From contig NZ_JABUZG010000052.1 of assembly GCF_014897815.1 (NCBI RefSeq), positions 31,020 through 95,019 on the forward strand: DNA of 64,000 nucleotides, read 5' to 3'. Both the position numbers and the translations under genes were made by a program. Position 1 is the first letter of the stretch, and the number at the start of each line of letters is the position of its first letter. Below the pieces are notes generated by a model. It was not told where the DNA came from. It saw only the letters and a program-made list of their open reading frames with translations, and ran no database searches. This stretch comes from Psychrobacter sp. PG1 (lineage in GTDB: Bacteria; Pseudomonadota; Gammaproteobacteria; Pseudomonadales; Moraxellaceae). This document shows positions 28,505 to 38,306 of the stretch, piece by piece.

Positions 28505-29929
28505 ATGGACGCAGTGTCTAACACCCCATCTGCCCATACGATCGACCCCTCTTTCACTGACTATAAAGTCGCCGACATCAGCCTTGCTGACTACGGTCGC
28601 CGTGAAATCACCCTTGCCGAAGCTGAAATGCCTGCCCTTATGGGTTTGCGTCGTCGCTACGAAGCCGATCAGCCACTTAAAGGCGCGAAAATCGCTGGTT
28701 GTATCCACATGACCATCCAGACTGCCGTACTTATCGAGACACTAGTCGCGCTAGGTGCTGAAGTACGTTGGACCTCATGTAACATCTTCTCAACCCAAGA
28801 CCATGCTGCTGCGGCTATTGCTGCTGCTGGCATCTCTGTTTATGCTTGGAAAGGCGAAACTGAAGAAGAGTACGAATGGTGCTTACGTCAGCAAATCCAC
28901 GTTGGCGGCGAAGAGTCAGGTCAGCTTTGGGATGCCAACTTAATCTTAGATGATGGTGGTGATTTAACTGCATTGATTCATAATGATTATGCCGAGCTTC
29001 TTGACAGCATCCATGGTATCTCAGAAGAGACGACTACAGGCGTCCATCGTTTAGTTGAGATGCTCAATAAAGGCACACTTAAAGTTCCCGCTATCAACGT
29101 TAACGATGCGGTTACTAAGTCTAAAAACGACAATAAATACGGCTGCCGTCATAGCTTAAATGACGCTATCAAACGTGCTACCGATATGTTCCTTGCTGGT
29201 CGCCGCGCTTTGGTCATCGGTTATGGCGATGTGGGTAAAGGCTCTACGCAAAGCTTACGTCAAGAAGGCATGATTGTCCGTGTCTCAGAAGTTGATCCTA
29301 TCTGTGCCATGCAGGCATGTATGGACGGCTTTGAAGTATTATCACCGTATATCAATGGTGATAACACTGGTGGCGCAGAAAACATCAACACCCGTCTGCT
29401 TGAAGACACTGACATGATCGTTACTACTACTGGTAACTACCATGTTTGTGATCGTCATATGCTAGCAGCCCTTAAGCCTGGTGCGGTTGTTTGTAACATC
29501 GGTCACTTTGATACTGAAATCGACACCCAATTCATGCGTGATAACTGGCGCTGGGTTGAGATTAAGCCACAAGTACATCAAATATTCCGCTCGGACGACG
29601 AAAATGATTATTTGATTTTGCTTGCTGAAGGTCGTTTGGTAAACTTGGGTAATGCGACTGGTCACCCATCACGCGTAATGGACGGCTCATTTGCTAACCA
29701 AGTATTGGCACAAATGTATCTGTTCGAAGAAAAGTTTGCTGACTTGCCAGCTGATAAACGTACTGACAACCTATACGTCAAAGTACTGCCTAAGAAGCTC
29801 GATGAAGAAGTCGCTGCGGCGATGGTTGCTGGTTTTAACGGTACTCTAACGAAGCTAACTGAAAAACAAGCAGAGTATTTGGGTGTGCCTGTCGAAGGTC
29901 CATTTAAGCCTGACGCTTACAAATACTAA
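28505..29929 (+). CDS. ahcY: S-adenosylhomocysteinase
   Basis: NAD-dependent hydrolysis of S-adenosylhomocysteine to adenosine and homocysteine, recycling the methylation by-product. 474 aa, family length. Motifs: [48 protein letters not shown], the Rossmann GYGDVGKGS (about residues 239-247), the [10 protein letters not shown] segment, and the C-terminal PFKPDAYKY ending. It is read behind the SAH riboswitch, with an AGGAG ribosome site 6 nt before the ATG. It forms an operon with metF 13 nt downstream, so homocysteine feeds directly to methionine resynthesis. Confidence 0.98.
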   Translation: MDAVSNTPSAHTIDPSFTDYKVADISLADYGRREITLAEAEMPALMGLRRRYEADQPLKGAKIAGCIHMTIQTAVLIETLVALGAEVRWTSCNIFSTQDHAAAAIAAAGISVYAWKGETEEEYEWCLRQQIHVGGEESGQLWDANLILDDGGDLTALIHNDYAELLDSIHGISEETTTGVHRLVEMLNKGTLKVPAINVNDAVTKSKNDNKYGCRHSLNDAIKRATDMFLAGRRALVIGYGDVGKGSTQSLRQEGMIVRVSEVDPICAMQACMDGFEVLSPYINGDNTGGAENINTRLLEDTDMIVTTTGNYHVCDRHMLAALKPGAVVCNIGHFDTEIDTQFMRDNWRWVEIKPQVHQIFRSDDENDYLILLAEGRLVNLGNATGHPSRVMDGSFANQVLAQMYLFEEKFADLPADKRTDNLYVKVLPKKLDEEVAAAMVAGFNGTLTKLTEKQAEYLGVPVEGPFKPDAYKY

Positions 29930-29942
29930 AAGGAGCCAGACT

Positions 29943-30788
29943 GTGACTAAGCCTGCTTTCTCCTTTGAGTTTTTCCCTGCCAAAACCGAGCTAGGTCATG
30001 AAAAACTACTCAGTACTTATGATGAGTTGAATAAGCTATCACCTGCGTATTTTTCGGTGACTTACGGTGCTGGGGGTTCAACCCGAAATCGCACTTTAGA
30101 TATCGTCCAAGCACTATGCGCACGCGGTGATACTGACATTGCGCCGCATATATCTTGTATCGGTGATGATAAGGCGGAAATCGCTGAATTGCTCGATCTG
30201 TATAAAGGTTTGGGCATCAAGCGCTTAGTCGCCCTGCGTGGTGATTTACCGTCAGGTCAAGTCGGTATGGGCGAGCTGCCGTTTGCGTTAGACTTGGTTA
30301 AGTTTATCCGTGAACATTCAGGCGATCATTTCCATATCGAGGTCGCAGCGTATCCTGAAATGCATCCACAAGCGCGTAGCTTTGCATTTGATGTTGACAA
30401 CTTGGTCAATAAATACCAAGCGGGTGCTAATGCATCGATTACTCAGTTTTTCTATAACGCTGATAGTTACTTATATTTGCGTGATACCTTAGAGAAGCGT
30501 GGTATCGATACGGTTGCTCAGCCTTTAATCGCTGGTATCATGCCAATTACTAACTCAAGTAATTTGGTACGCTTTGCCGATAGCTGTGGCGCTGATATTC
30601 CGCGTTATGTACGTAAGCAGTTGTCTGACTTTGGCGATGACCGCAAAGCCATTCGTGAATTTGGTTTTGATGTCGTCTATCGTTTATGCGAGCGCTTAAT
30701 TGCTGAGGGTGTACCTGCCATGCATTTTTATAGCATGAATAAGGTTGAGCCAAACAAGCGCTTGGTTGAAGCACTCGGCTTAGCTTAA
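29943..30788 (+). CDS. metF: Methylenetetrahydrofolate reductase
   Basis: Flavoprotein reducing 5,10-methylene-THF to 5-methyl-THF, the methyl donor for homocysteine. 281 aa TIM barrel, E. coli-like length. Motifs: FSFEFFPAKTE at the N-terminus, SVTYGAGGSTRNRTL, RGDLP, EVAAYPEMHPQA, ITQFFYNADSY and PGIMPI-like AGIMPITN. I chose the GTG at 29943 because AGGAG precedes it and it removes the overlap with ahcY. Same unit as ahcY and therefore under the SAH riboswitch. A terminator follows 33 nt after the stop. Confidence 0.96.
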   Translation: MTKPAFSFEFFPAKTELGHEKLLSTYDELNKLSPAYFSVTYGAGGSTRNRTLDIVQALCARGDTDIAPHISCIGDDKAEIAELLDLYKGLGIKRLVALRGDLPSGQVGMGELPFALDLVKFIREHSGDHFHIEVAAYPEMHPQARSFAFDVDNLVNKYQAGANASITQFFYNADSYLYLRDTLEKRGIDTVAQPLIAGIMPITNSSNLVRFADSCGADIPRYVRKQLSDFGDDRKAIREFGFDVVYRLCERLIAEGVPAMHFYSMNKVEPNKRLVEALGLA

Positions 30789-30820
30789 TTGCTCATCGTA
30801 TTTATCGAATGTATTTTTTA

Positions 30821-30854
30821 AAGACTGGCGTTCCTAGGAGCGCCAGTCTTTTTG
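30821..30854 (+). terminator. Terminator of the ahcY-metF operon
   Basis: 10-bp perfect stem (30821-30830 with 30841-30850); the loop contains the palindrome tcctagga, and a T-run follows. Confidence 0.88.
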
Positions 30855-30966
30855 GTATAAGAATTGCACTAATGCAAATTCTACTAAAGATAATCCCTTT
30901 ACCCTCTCAAACGATATTCTGCTAAGATATTTGAAAATATTATTCAAACAATAGGACTAAGCAACT

Positions 30967-31860
30967 GTGCGACGTTTTTTTTATGACACCAGCAATGACA
31001 TCAGTGATGAAAGAGGCTCACTCCATCCTCAACTTAGCACCTTGGCTATTGGAGATAGTGCCGAATTAACAGAGAGTATCGTCCATCATTGGTGCCGTGT
31101 ATTGCGTGCCAATATTGGCGATCAAGGCATATTATTCGATGGCTTTGGCGGCGAGTATCAGGTGCAGCTACAAGCCATCAGTAAAAAACACGCCACTGTG
31201 ACATTATTAGCACATGTAGATACTGACCGAAGTGCCGCTGTCTTCACTAAGATCGGTCTAGTGATGAGCCGCGGTGAACGCATGGACTATGCGATTCAAA
31301 AATCCACCGAGCTTGGTGTCACTGCTATTCAATTGCTAAGTAGCCATCATGGCGAGGTCAATCTAAAGCCTGCCCAAGTAGAAAAAAAACTGGCACATTG
31401 GCAGCAAGTTGCCATTGCCGCGTGTGAACAATGCGGTCTTAACCGTCCACCGCTTATTATTGCGCCTGTGTCCATAAATGACTGGTTACAAAAGTCAGTG
31501 ACTCACTCTTCCGATGCGCAAATGGACGTGCGCCCTCCTACTACCAGTACTATTGTCACAACCCTTAGCCAAGACCCTTATTATCAAATATTACAACAAC
31601 CAGCAGATTTGCGTCTGCAACTGAGCGTACCAGCTGCAGGACAACCAGCAATGCCTAAGTCGCTACCAACAGTCTTAACGCAACAATCTCCTTATATTGA
31701 GCTGCTAATAGGCCCTGAAGGTGGTCTGAGTGTTGATGAATGCCAGCAAGCAGCGAAGGCTGGTTTTGAACCTTGGCAAATTGGCTCAAGAATCTTACGC
31801 ACCGAGACCGCACCCGTGGTGGCGTTGGCGACTCTGCATGCTTTGAGCTATTATGGGTAA
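30967..31860 (+). CDS. rsmE: 16S rRNA m3U1498 methyltransferase
   Basis: SAM-dependent SPOUT methyltransferase acting on U1498 of 16S rRNA. Motifs: MRRFF start, HWCRVLRANIGDQ, KIGLVMSRGERMDYAIQKSTELGV, ACEQCGLNRPP, LLIGPEGGLSVDE and SRILRTETAPVVAL (SAM knot). It is 297 aa against about 243 for E. coli RsmE; the extra ~50 residues form an insertion at about 180-240, between the NRPP segment and the GPEGG loop, rich in Thr, Ser, Gln and Pro. GTG start. Confidence 0.93.
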   Translation: MRRFFYDTSNDISDERGSLHPQLSTLAIGDSAELTESIVHHWCRVLRANIGDQGILFDGFGGEYQVQLQAISKKHATVTLLAHVDTDRSAAVFTKIGLVMSRGERMDYAIQKSTELGVTAIQLLSSHHGEVNLKPAQVEKKLAHWQQVAIAACEQCGLNRPPLIIAPVSINDWLQKSVTHSSDAQMDVRPPTTSTIVTTLSQDPYYQILQQPADLRLQLSVPAAGQPAMPKSLPTVLTQQSPYIELLIGPEGGLSVDECQQAAKAGFEPWQIGSRILRTETAPVVALATLHALSYYG

Positions 31861-31899
31861 ATACCCTATGCGTAATCCTAACTGCTGCTCTATTTCGAT

Positions 31900-33627
31900 A
31901 TGATGAGTCCAACTATGACTGCTTTCGCCCCTATTTCCATCGCAGACAAGCAGCAACTGCTGGCCGAGTTATGTGAGCAGCTTGATGATGCCATATTCAT
32001 CTTGGATGCCCATTTACGCTATCTATCGGTCAATGCCAGTTATGAGATTATCATTGGCTACAGTGAGTCATTTTTGCTTGGCAGACCACTTGGTGTTTAT
32101 GCAGCAGAATTTTTATCAGATGAAGAAAGGGCCGTTTTAGCAGATATCACTGACCATCTAGACTGCAATGGTTTTTATGAAAACGACTTTTCGATGCTGA
32201 ACCGTTATGGACAAATACTTGACTGTCACATGACTTATCGCAAAATCTGTGTCAATCATAGAACTTACTATATCGGTATGGTGCGTGATATGTCCGCGGT
32301 CGTCAAAGATCAAAAGCAAGTGGCTCATTTGCTCAATTATGATCAATTGACTGGATTACCAAACCGTAAGGTTTTCTTGAGTCAGACCAGCGACCTATTG
32401 TTGGACAGCTATCAGGAAGTCGTGATTGTGCGCTTTAATATTGACCGTTATCGCAATCTAGCAAGCTTGCTTGGCCCTGACGGCATCAACACTTTGGTAA
32501 AAAACTTTGTCACACGCCTGAAGAACCTTAAGCTCGATAATTTACAGTGTTTTTCCCATTTTGGCGGCGATGATTTTGCGTTATTATTCGAATTTAATGA
32601 CGCTAATATGGTACGTCATCAGCTAGACAGCTTAATGCAAATGTGTGAACGCCCCTTCTCTTTAGATGAAAACACTGCGACAGACGCTAAGATTTATTGT
32701 CATATTTCCGTCGGGGTCAGTTACTTTCCCACTAACGACGATGAAGTGACAGGATTATTGACCAAGGCTGAAAAAGCGCTGCATTATGTCAAGCAGCAAG
32801 GCGGTGATGACATTTGCTGGTATGATGCGGCCATTGACGAAGCCACTGCGGGTAGCTTGCAGTTGGAGGCGGAACTTAGAGCCGCTACCACTGAAAATCA
32901 GTTTGTTCCTTATTATCAACCAAAGTTTGAGCTGGCTACGGGCATCATTATTGGTTTTGAAGCGCTGGTACGTTGGCAACACCCGACTCGCGGACTGCTA
33001 AAGCCGATACATTTTATCAATGCCATTATCACTCATAAACTGTCGTTTGAGCTGTTCTCGCACATGGCGGTTCAAATTGCTAAGCAGTTATCGACTTGGC
33101 AACAGCAAGGGTTTTGTCAACATATCTGTATCAATGCAGATGCCGCCGAATTTAGCCACCCTGAGTTTTCTGAGATGGTGAGCGGTTTACTGGTGCAACA
33201 CCGTATTTCTGCCCATCAGCTACATATTGAAGTCACCGAGTCATCCTTAATTCAGCGTCATGCAAATGTCAAAAAACAGCTTAATTTGCTCAAGAAACTG
33301 GGAATTTGTCTGGCGTTGGATGACTTTGGCACCGGTTATGCCTCTTTGAGTTACTTACAAGAATATCCATTTGATTTTATTAAAATTGACAAAAGTTTTA
33401 TATCCAACATCGACACCGATCGTACCCAACATGCCATTGTAAAAGCTATTTTAGACTTGGCAATGGCACTTGATATGCAGGTAGTCGCCGAAGGTATCGA
33501 AACTCAACAACAGCGAGATGTGTTGCTAAAAATGGGCTGTCAACAGGGTCAAGGCTATTGGTTTGGCAAACCAGTGCCAGCAGAGGCTGCGACTGAGATG
33601 TTGATTCAGCAGTACGCCGCCAAATAA
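31900..33627 (+). CDS. PAS-GGDEF-EAL protein, probable c-di-GMP phosphodiesterase
   Basis: 575 aa cytoplasmic signalling protein without membrane spans. PAS domain (about residues 22-140: DDAIFILDAHLRYLSVNASYE), then GGDEF (about 145-310), then EAL (about 325-570). The GGDEF signature reads FGGDDF (221-226), so the active-site Glu is Asp, and no RxxD inhibitory site precedes it. The EAL domain looks intact: FEALVRW (343-349), INADAAEF, HIEVTESSL, LDDFGTGYASL, FIKIDKSFI, VAEGIE and GCQQGQGYWFGKP. It therefore more likely breaks down c-di-GMP than makes it. Start at the first of two adjacent ATGs; a third at 31915 is possible. Confidence 0.9.
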   Translation: MMSPTMTAFAPISIADKQQLLAELCEQLDDAIFILDAHLRYLSVNASYEIIIGYSESFLLGRPLGVYAAEFLSDEERAVLADITDHLDCNGFYENDFSMLNRYGQILDCHMTYRKICVNHRTYYIGMVRDMSAVVKDQKQVAHLLNYDQLTGLPNRKVFLSQTSDLLLDSYQEVVIVRFNIDRYRNLASLLGPDGINTLVKNFVTRLKNLKLDNLQCFSHFGGDDFALLFEFNDANMVRHQLDSLMQMCERPFSLDENTATDAKIYCHISVGVSYFPTNDDEVTGLLTKAEKALHYVKQQGGDDICWYDAAIDEATAGSLQLEAELRAATTENQFVPYYQPKFELATGIIIGFEALVRWQHPTRGLLKPIHFINAIITHKLSFELFSHMAVQIAKQLSTWQQQGFCQHICINADAAEFSHPEFSEMVSGLLVQHRISAHQLHIEVTESSLIQRHANVKKQLNLLKKLGICLALDDFGTGYASLSYLQEYPFDFIKIDKSFISNIDTDRTQHAIVKAILDLAMALDMQVVAEGIETQQQRDVLLKMGCQQGQGYWFGKPVPAEAATEMLIQQYAAK

Positions 33628-34020
33628 ACCCCATTTAACGGATGTTTATTTATCCAGTATCATTAGTATTTTCATATGGTTATTCGCGTTTCCTCTTAAC
33701 GCCTAACGTCGATTGTATAACCGATGCAAGATAGGTTCATGACTTATCAGTGCTGTCACCAAACTTGTATAATCCCCTCTGAAAGCCTATCTTTTATAGT
33801 GAATTTGTTAGAGCTTATTAAGTTTCAAGCTTACTCTGACCATCGCCATTCTTTTCAATACTATTTTATATAGCCGACAACATCGTCAATCTGCATTATT
33901 GCCTAGCATTTATTTGGGCTCGTTAGATTAATATGGGCTGGACTTGTGCACTAAGTAACAGTGCAGTCATGTGCCTACCCTTGATGATGATTGGTTATAT
34001 TCTCAAAAGGACAGGAAGTT
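33628..34020 (+). other. Intergenic region with a possible promoter
   Basis: No gene or RNA seen in about 390 bp. TATAAT at 33768-33773 with TTATCA at 33744-33749 (18-nt spacer) is a possible promoter for the acyl-CoA dehydrogenase gene, leaving a ~240-nt leader with no obvious structure. Confidence 0.35.
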
Positions 34021-35814
34021 ATGCAATACAAAGCGCCCTTACGTGACATTCAATTCGTGATGCATGAGTTACTCGACAGCGAAAGCCATTATAAAACCCT
34101 GCCAGCATTCCAAGAAGCGGATCGCGAGCTAATGGACAGCCTGTTTGAGATGGCGGCAAGCTTTGCTGAAAATGAGCTATCACCATTGAATCAAAGTGGT
34201 GACGCTGAAGGCTGCCAGTTTAACAATAGTCAAGTCACCACGCCAAAAGGCTTTAAAGAAGCATACAAAGCGTATTGTGAGCTTGGCTTCCCAGCGTTGT
34301 CTGCTGAAGAAGACTTCGGTGGTCAAAACATGCCGTTTTCATTATCGACCGTCATTAATGAAATGGTTGGTACGGCTAACTGGTCATTCTCTATGTACCC
34401 TGGTTTATCGCATGGTGCCATTCAAACCATCGAGCATCACGGTACGGACGAGCAAAAACAAACCTACTTAGAAAAAATGGTCAGCGGCGAATGGTCAGGC
34501 ACCATGTGCTTGACTGAAGCACATGCGGGTTCTGATTTGGGTATTATTCGCACCAAAGCCGAGCCTAAAGAAGACGGCAGCTATAGCATCACTGGTCAAA
34601 AAATCTTCATTTCAGCGGGTGAGCATGACTTAACGGACAATATCATTCACATTGTATTGGCTCGTCTACCAGGCGCGCCTGCTGGCACAAAAGGCATCTC
34701 ACTGTTTATCGTTCCTAAGGTAACGGTCAACGAAGATGGTAGCCTAGGTGAAAACAACAACGTCGTTTGTGGCTCTATCGAGCACAAAATGGGTATCAAA
34801 GCCTCAGCCACTTGCGTGATGAACTTTGATGGCGCAACGGGTTATCTGATTGGTCCAGAAAACCGTGGTCTACAGTGCATGTTTACCTTTATGAACGTGG
34901 CGCGTATTGGTACCGCAGTTCAAGGTTTAACAGCAGCAGAATATGCGTTCCAAGGCTCATTGACTTATGCCAAAGATCGTCTAGCGATGCGTTCATTATC
35001 TGGTGTTAAAGCCCCTGAAAAAGCAGCTGACCCTATCATCGTTCATCCAGCGGTTCGTAACATGCTGTTGACTGAAAAAGCCTTTGCTGAAGGTGGTCGT
35101 GCTTTGGTTTATTACCTCTCACATTTTGCCGATACAGTCGCAAAAGGCGAAGGCGATGCGCTTAAATTTGCTGATCAAATGTTGTCACTATTGACACCGA
35201 TCGCTAAAGCGTTCTTGACTGAAACTGGTCTAGAAGCGGCTAACCATGGCGTACAGGTTTATGGTGGTCATGGCTTTATCAGCGAATGGGGCATGGAGCA
35301 AAACGTGCGTGATACGCGCATTGCTTGCTTATACGAAGGTACCACTGAAATCCAAGCACTCGATCTACTAGGTCGTAAAGTATTGGGCTCACAAGGCAAA
35401 CTGCTTGCAAACTTTGTAAAAATCATCCAGACATTCTGTGAAGAAAACAAAGAAAATGACGAGATGGGTCAATTTATTCGCCCACTTGCCAAACATCTAA
35501 AAGAATGGGGTGATTTGACTGCACGCATCGGCATGCAAGCCACTGAAAACCCAGATGCGGTTGGCGGCGCTGCGGTTGATTACATGTATTTCAGCGGTTA
35601 TGTAACACTAGCCTACTTATGGGCACGCATGGCATTAGTAGCACAAACTGAACTTGCTAACGGTACTAGCGAACAAGCCTTCTACGACGCGAAAGTAAAA
35701 ACCGCGCAGTTCTACTTTGCTAAGCTATTGCCACGTACCACCACTCACGTACAGCGTATCAGCACTGGTGTTGAACCATACATGAGCATGGACGTTGATC
35801 AGTTCGCTTTTTAA
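34021..35814 (+). CDS. Acyl-CoA dehydrogenase (first of a tandem pair)
   Basis: FAD enzyme introducing the trans-2 double bond into acyl-CoA, first step of beta-oxidation. 597 aa, the long class with an additional C-terminal domain (PF12806-type) beyond the ~390 aa core. Motifs: TMCLTEAHAGSDLG (FAD/substrate loop, about 159-172), GIKASATCVMNFDGA, QVYGGHGFISEWGMEQNVRD, and the catalytic Glu in YEGTTEIQALDLLGRKV. I chose ATG 34021, with AGGACAGGAAG upstream. Not an E. coli FadE homologue in layout. It is followed by a terminator and a close paralogue. Confidence 0.94.
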   Translation: MQYKAPLRDIQFVMHELLDSESHYKTLPAFQEADRELMDSLFEMAASFAENELSPLNQSGDAEGCQFNNSQVTTPKGFKEAYKAYCELGFPALSAEEDFGGQNMPFSLSTVINEMVGTANWSFSMYPGLSHGAIQTIEHHGTDEQKQTYLEKMVSGEWSGTMCLTEAHAGSDLGIIRTKAEPKEDGSYSITGQKIFISAGEHDLTDNIIHIVLARLPGAPAGTKGISLFIVPKVTVNEDGSLGENNNVVCGSIEHKMGIKASATCVMNFDGATGYLIGPENRGLQCMFTFMNVARIGTAVQGLTAAEYAFQGSLTYAKDRLAMRSLSGVKAPEKAADPIIVHPAVRNMLLTEKAFAEGGRALVYYLSHFADTVAKGEGDALKFADQMLSLLTPIAKAFLTETGLEAANHGVQVYGGHGFISEWGMEQNVRDTRIACLYEGTTEIQALDLLGRKVLGSQGKLLANFVKIIQTFCEENKENDEMGQFIRPLAKHLKEWGDLTARIGMQATENPDAVGGAAVDYMYFSGYVTLAYLWARMALVAQTELANGTSEQAFYDAKVKTAQFYFAKLLPRTTTHVQRISTGVEPYMSMDVDQFAF

Positions 35815-35847
35815 TTAGACGTTAAATACTGCTAATACTGTATTTTT

Positions 35848-35881
35848 ATCGGCAACATACTCAGGTGTGTTGCCGATTTTC
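35848..35881 (+). terminator. Terminator between the two acyl-CoA dehydrogenase genes
   Basis: 13-bp stem with one G-U (from 35848 to 35877) followed by T4. Its presence suggests the tandem genes are separate transcripts or only partly read through. Confidence 0.8.
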
Positions 35882-36116
35882 TTAGCGCTATTAAAATTAA
35901 TAACGAGTAGAGTCAACACTTTCAAGAAATCTATTCTTATTTTTATAAAGGCTATCTTTTATCAATACTTTTGGTGTACGCACAATTCACGAAGAAATAC
36001 ACCCGTGCGCAAGCTTATTTGCTAAACTTTGATTATTAACCGCTAAGGTTAGACCAAAAGAACAATTGATATCTTTAACAACTTTACTTTTATTTATTTG
36101 AACCAAAGGAATGTTT

Positions 36117-37901
36117 ATGGCTGTTTATAATGCCCCTCTGAATGACATGCGCTTTATCTTAAATGATGTATTTAACGCGCCTAAATTTTGGCAAAACAAC
36201 GAAAACTTAGCTCATGTCGATATGGAAACGGTCGATATGATTTTGGAAGAAATGGCAAAACTGACAAAAAACGTTTTGTTACCTATCAACCGTAGCGGTG
36301 ATGAAGAAGGCGCAACCTTCCAAGGTGATGGCGTCGTTACGACTCCAACTGGCTTTAAAGAAGCTTATAAGCAGTATGCTGAATCTGGCTGGGTCGGCTT
36401 AAGTGGTAATTCTGAATACGGTGGTCAAGGTTTCCCAAAAATGGTGACTATGCTGACTGAAGAGATGGTATTCACTGCCAACCAATCATTTGCGCTATAT
36501 CCAAACCTAACCGTTGGTGCAACGCTTTGCCTAAACGCAGCGGCGTCTGAAGAACAAAAGCAAACTTACCTAGAAAAAATGTACAACGGCGAGTGGGCGG
36601 GCACCATGTGCTTGACAGAGCCACATGCTGGTACTGACTTAGGTATCATCAAAACAAAAGCTATCCCTAATGATGACGGTAGCTATGATATCTCTGGTAC
36701 CAAAATCTTTATCACTGGCGGCGAGCATGACTTAACCGAAAACATCATTCATTTGGTATTGGCAAAAACCCCTAACGCGCCAGAAGGCTCAAAAGGGATT
36801 TCACTATTTGTCGTACCAAAATTTTTGGTCAATGCAGATGGCAGCTTAGGCGAGCGTAACACCCTAGCAGTCGGCTCTATCGAGCACAAAATGGGCATCA
36901 AAGCCTCAGCCACTTGTGTCATGAACTTTGACAGCGCTAAAGGCTGGATGGTTGGTGCCGAAAACACGGGTCTGTCATCAATGTTCATCATGATGAACTA
37001 CGAGCGTGTCACCATGGGTCTACAAGGCCTTGGTGGTTCTGAGCTTGCTTATCAAAATGCGGCGCTATACGCCAATGATCGTGGTCAAGGTCGTAGCGAT
37101 ACCCAACTGCAAAGTCCAGAAAAACCAGCGGATGCTATCATTCATCATGCCGATGTACGCCGTATGCTATTAAATGCCAAAGCCAATACCGAAGCCTCAC
37201 GTTGCTTTGCGATGTACGTGGCTAAAAATCTTGATGAAGAGAAATTTAGTACTGATCCAGAGGCTGCGCAAGCTGCTGCCGCACGTGTTGCTCTATTGAC
37301 GCCAGTGGCTAAAGCGTTCTTGACTGATAAAGCATTAGAAGCCACCATTGATTGCCAGCAAGTATTCGGTGGTCACGGCTATATCCGCGAATGGGGTATG
37401 GAGCAAATCGTTCGTGATACCCGTATTGCGCAGATTTATGAAGGCACCAACGGTATTCAAGCACTTGACTTACTGGGTCGTAAAGTGGCGAAAAATAACG
37501 GCAAATACGTCACTCATTTCTTAGGTGAAATTCGTGATTTTGTCAATAACATGCAAGCGGATCATGGTATCAAGCAAGCAACGCTAGATGCTGCTGACAC
37601 GATTGAAGCATTGACCAACACTGTGCTTAGCAACATTGGCGAGCGTAAAAACGAAGTCAATGGCTGTGCCGTTGACTACATGCATGCCTTTGGTTACCTC
37701 GGTTATTCGTACATGTTTGCGTTGATGGTAGAAGCAGCTAACGGTAAAGAAGGTGAGTTCTATACCAATAAAGCCAAGCTCGCCGATTATTTCGTCGGTC
37801 GTATCTTGCCACGTATCGATGCACATGCTCAAATGGTTCAAGCTGGTAGTGATCCAATGATGAACTTTGATCTTAGCTACTTTGATGTACCTGCTAGCTA
37901 A
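36117..37901 (+). CDS. Acyl-CoA dehydrogenase (second of a tandem pair)
   Basis: Paralogue of the preceding gene with the same domain order, 594 aa. Motifs: TMCLTEPHAGTDLGIIKTKA, GIKASATCVMNFDSAKGW, QVFGGHGYIREWGMEQIVRD, and catalytic Glu in YEGTNGIQALDLLGRKV. The Glu is present, so both copies look active; chain-length preference cannot be read. I prefer the ATG at 36117 because AAAGGA directly abuts the ATG at 36111, too close to act as its ribosome site. It is followed by a terminator at 37945. Confidence 0.94.
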   Translation: MAVYNAPLNDMRFILNDVFNAPKFWQNNENLAHVDMETVDMILEEMAKLTKNVLLPINRSGDEEGATFQGDGVVTTPTGFKEAYKQYAESGWVGLSGNSEYGGQGFPKMVTMLTEEMVFTANQSFALYPNLTVGATLCLNAAASEEQKQTYLEKMYNGEWAGTMCLTEPHAGTDLGIIKTKAIPNDDGSYDISGTKIFITGGEHDLTENIIHLVLAKTPNAPEGSKGISLFVVPKFLVNADGSLGERNTLAVGSIEHKMGIKASATCVMNFDSAKGWMVGAENTGLSSMFIMMNYERVTMGLQGLGGSELAYQNAALYANDRGQGRSDTQLQSPEKPADAIIHHADVRRMLLNAKANTEASRCFAMYVAKNLDEEKFSTDPEAAQAAAARVALLTPVAKAFLTDKALEATIDCQQVFGGHGYIREWGMEQIVRDTRIAQIYEGTNGIQALDLLGRKVAKNNGKYVTHFLGEIRDFVNNMQADHGIKQATLDAADTIEALTNTVLSNIGERKNEVNGCAVDYMHAFGYLGYSYMFALMVEAANGKEGEFYTNKAKLADYFVGRILPRIDAHAQMVQAGSDPMMNFDLSYFDVPAS

Positions 37902-37944
37902 TTGTTTGCTTTTGTAATAAAGTAAGCCATACCGCACTACGATA

Positions 37945-37977
37945 AGGGGACAGTCACGCTACTGTCCCTTTTTTTGC
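37945..37977 (+). terminator. Terminator of the second acyl-CoA dehydrogenase gene
   Basis: Stem ggga-cagt / actg-tccc (37947-37954 with 37961-37968), 6-nt loop, T7 run. Confidence 0.88.
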
Positions 37978-38306
37978 CAAAAATATCATCACAGCGATGG
38001 TTTCCACAATCGATATAATGAGCGCCACAAAATAACTGCTAACAAAATAATTAACCGCTCAGGCATTGTTACGATTAAAATAACGCAAAGTCACAACATT
38101 AAGATTGGTACAAATATCTTTAACGCCGAAACCAATAAGCTCTGAACCAATAACTTCCAAATTAGTGAGCTGCAAATTAGAAACCTAACCATCAATAGTG
38201 GTAGATATCGCGACATTGATAACCAATATAGCCATTCAAAGCACTTATATCTTTGCTCATACTAAATAATAACAATGATTGAAATAACCACCACAAGGGA
38301 TGCAAT
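37978..38306. other. Intergenic region, nothing recognised
   Basis: About 330 bp of A-rich sequence with many short aac/aat triplets. No gene, RNA or clear promoter seen apart from the AAGGGA ribosome site before the next gene. Confidence 0.5.
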
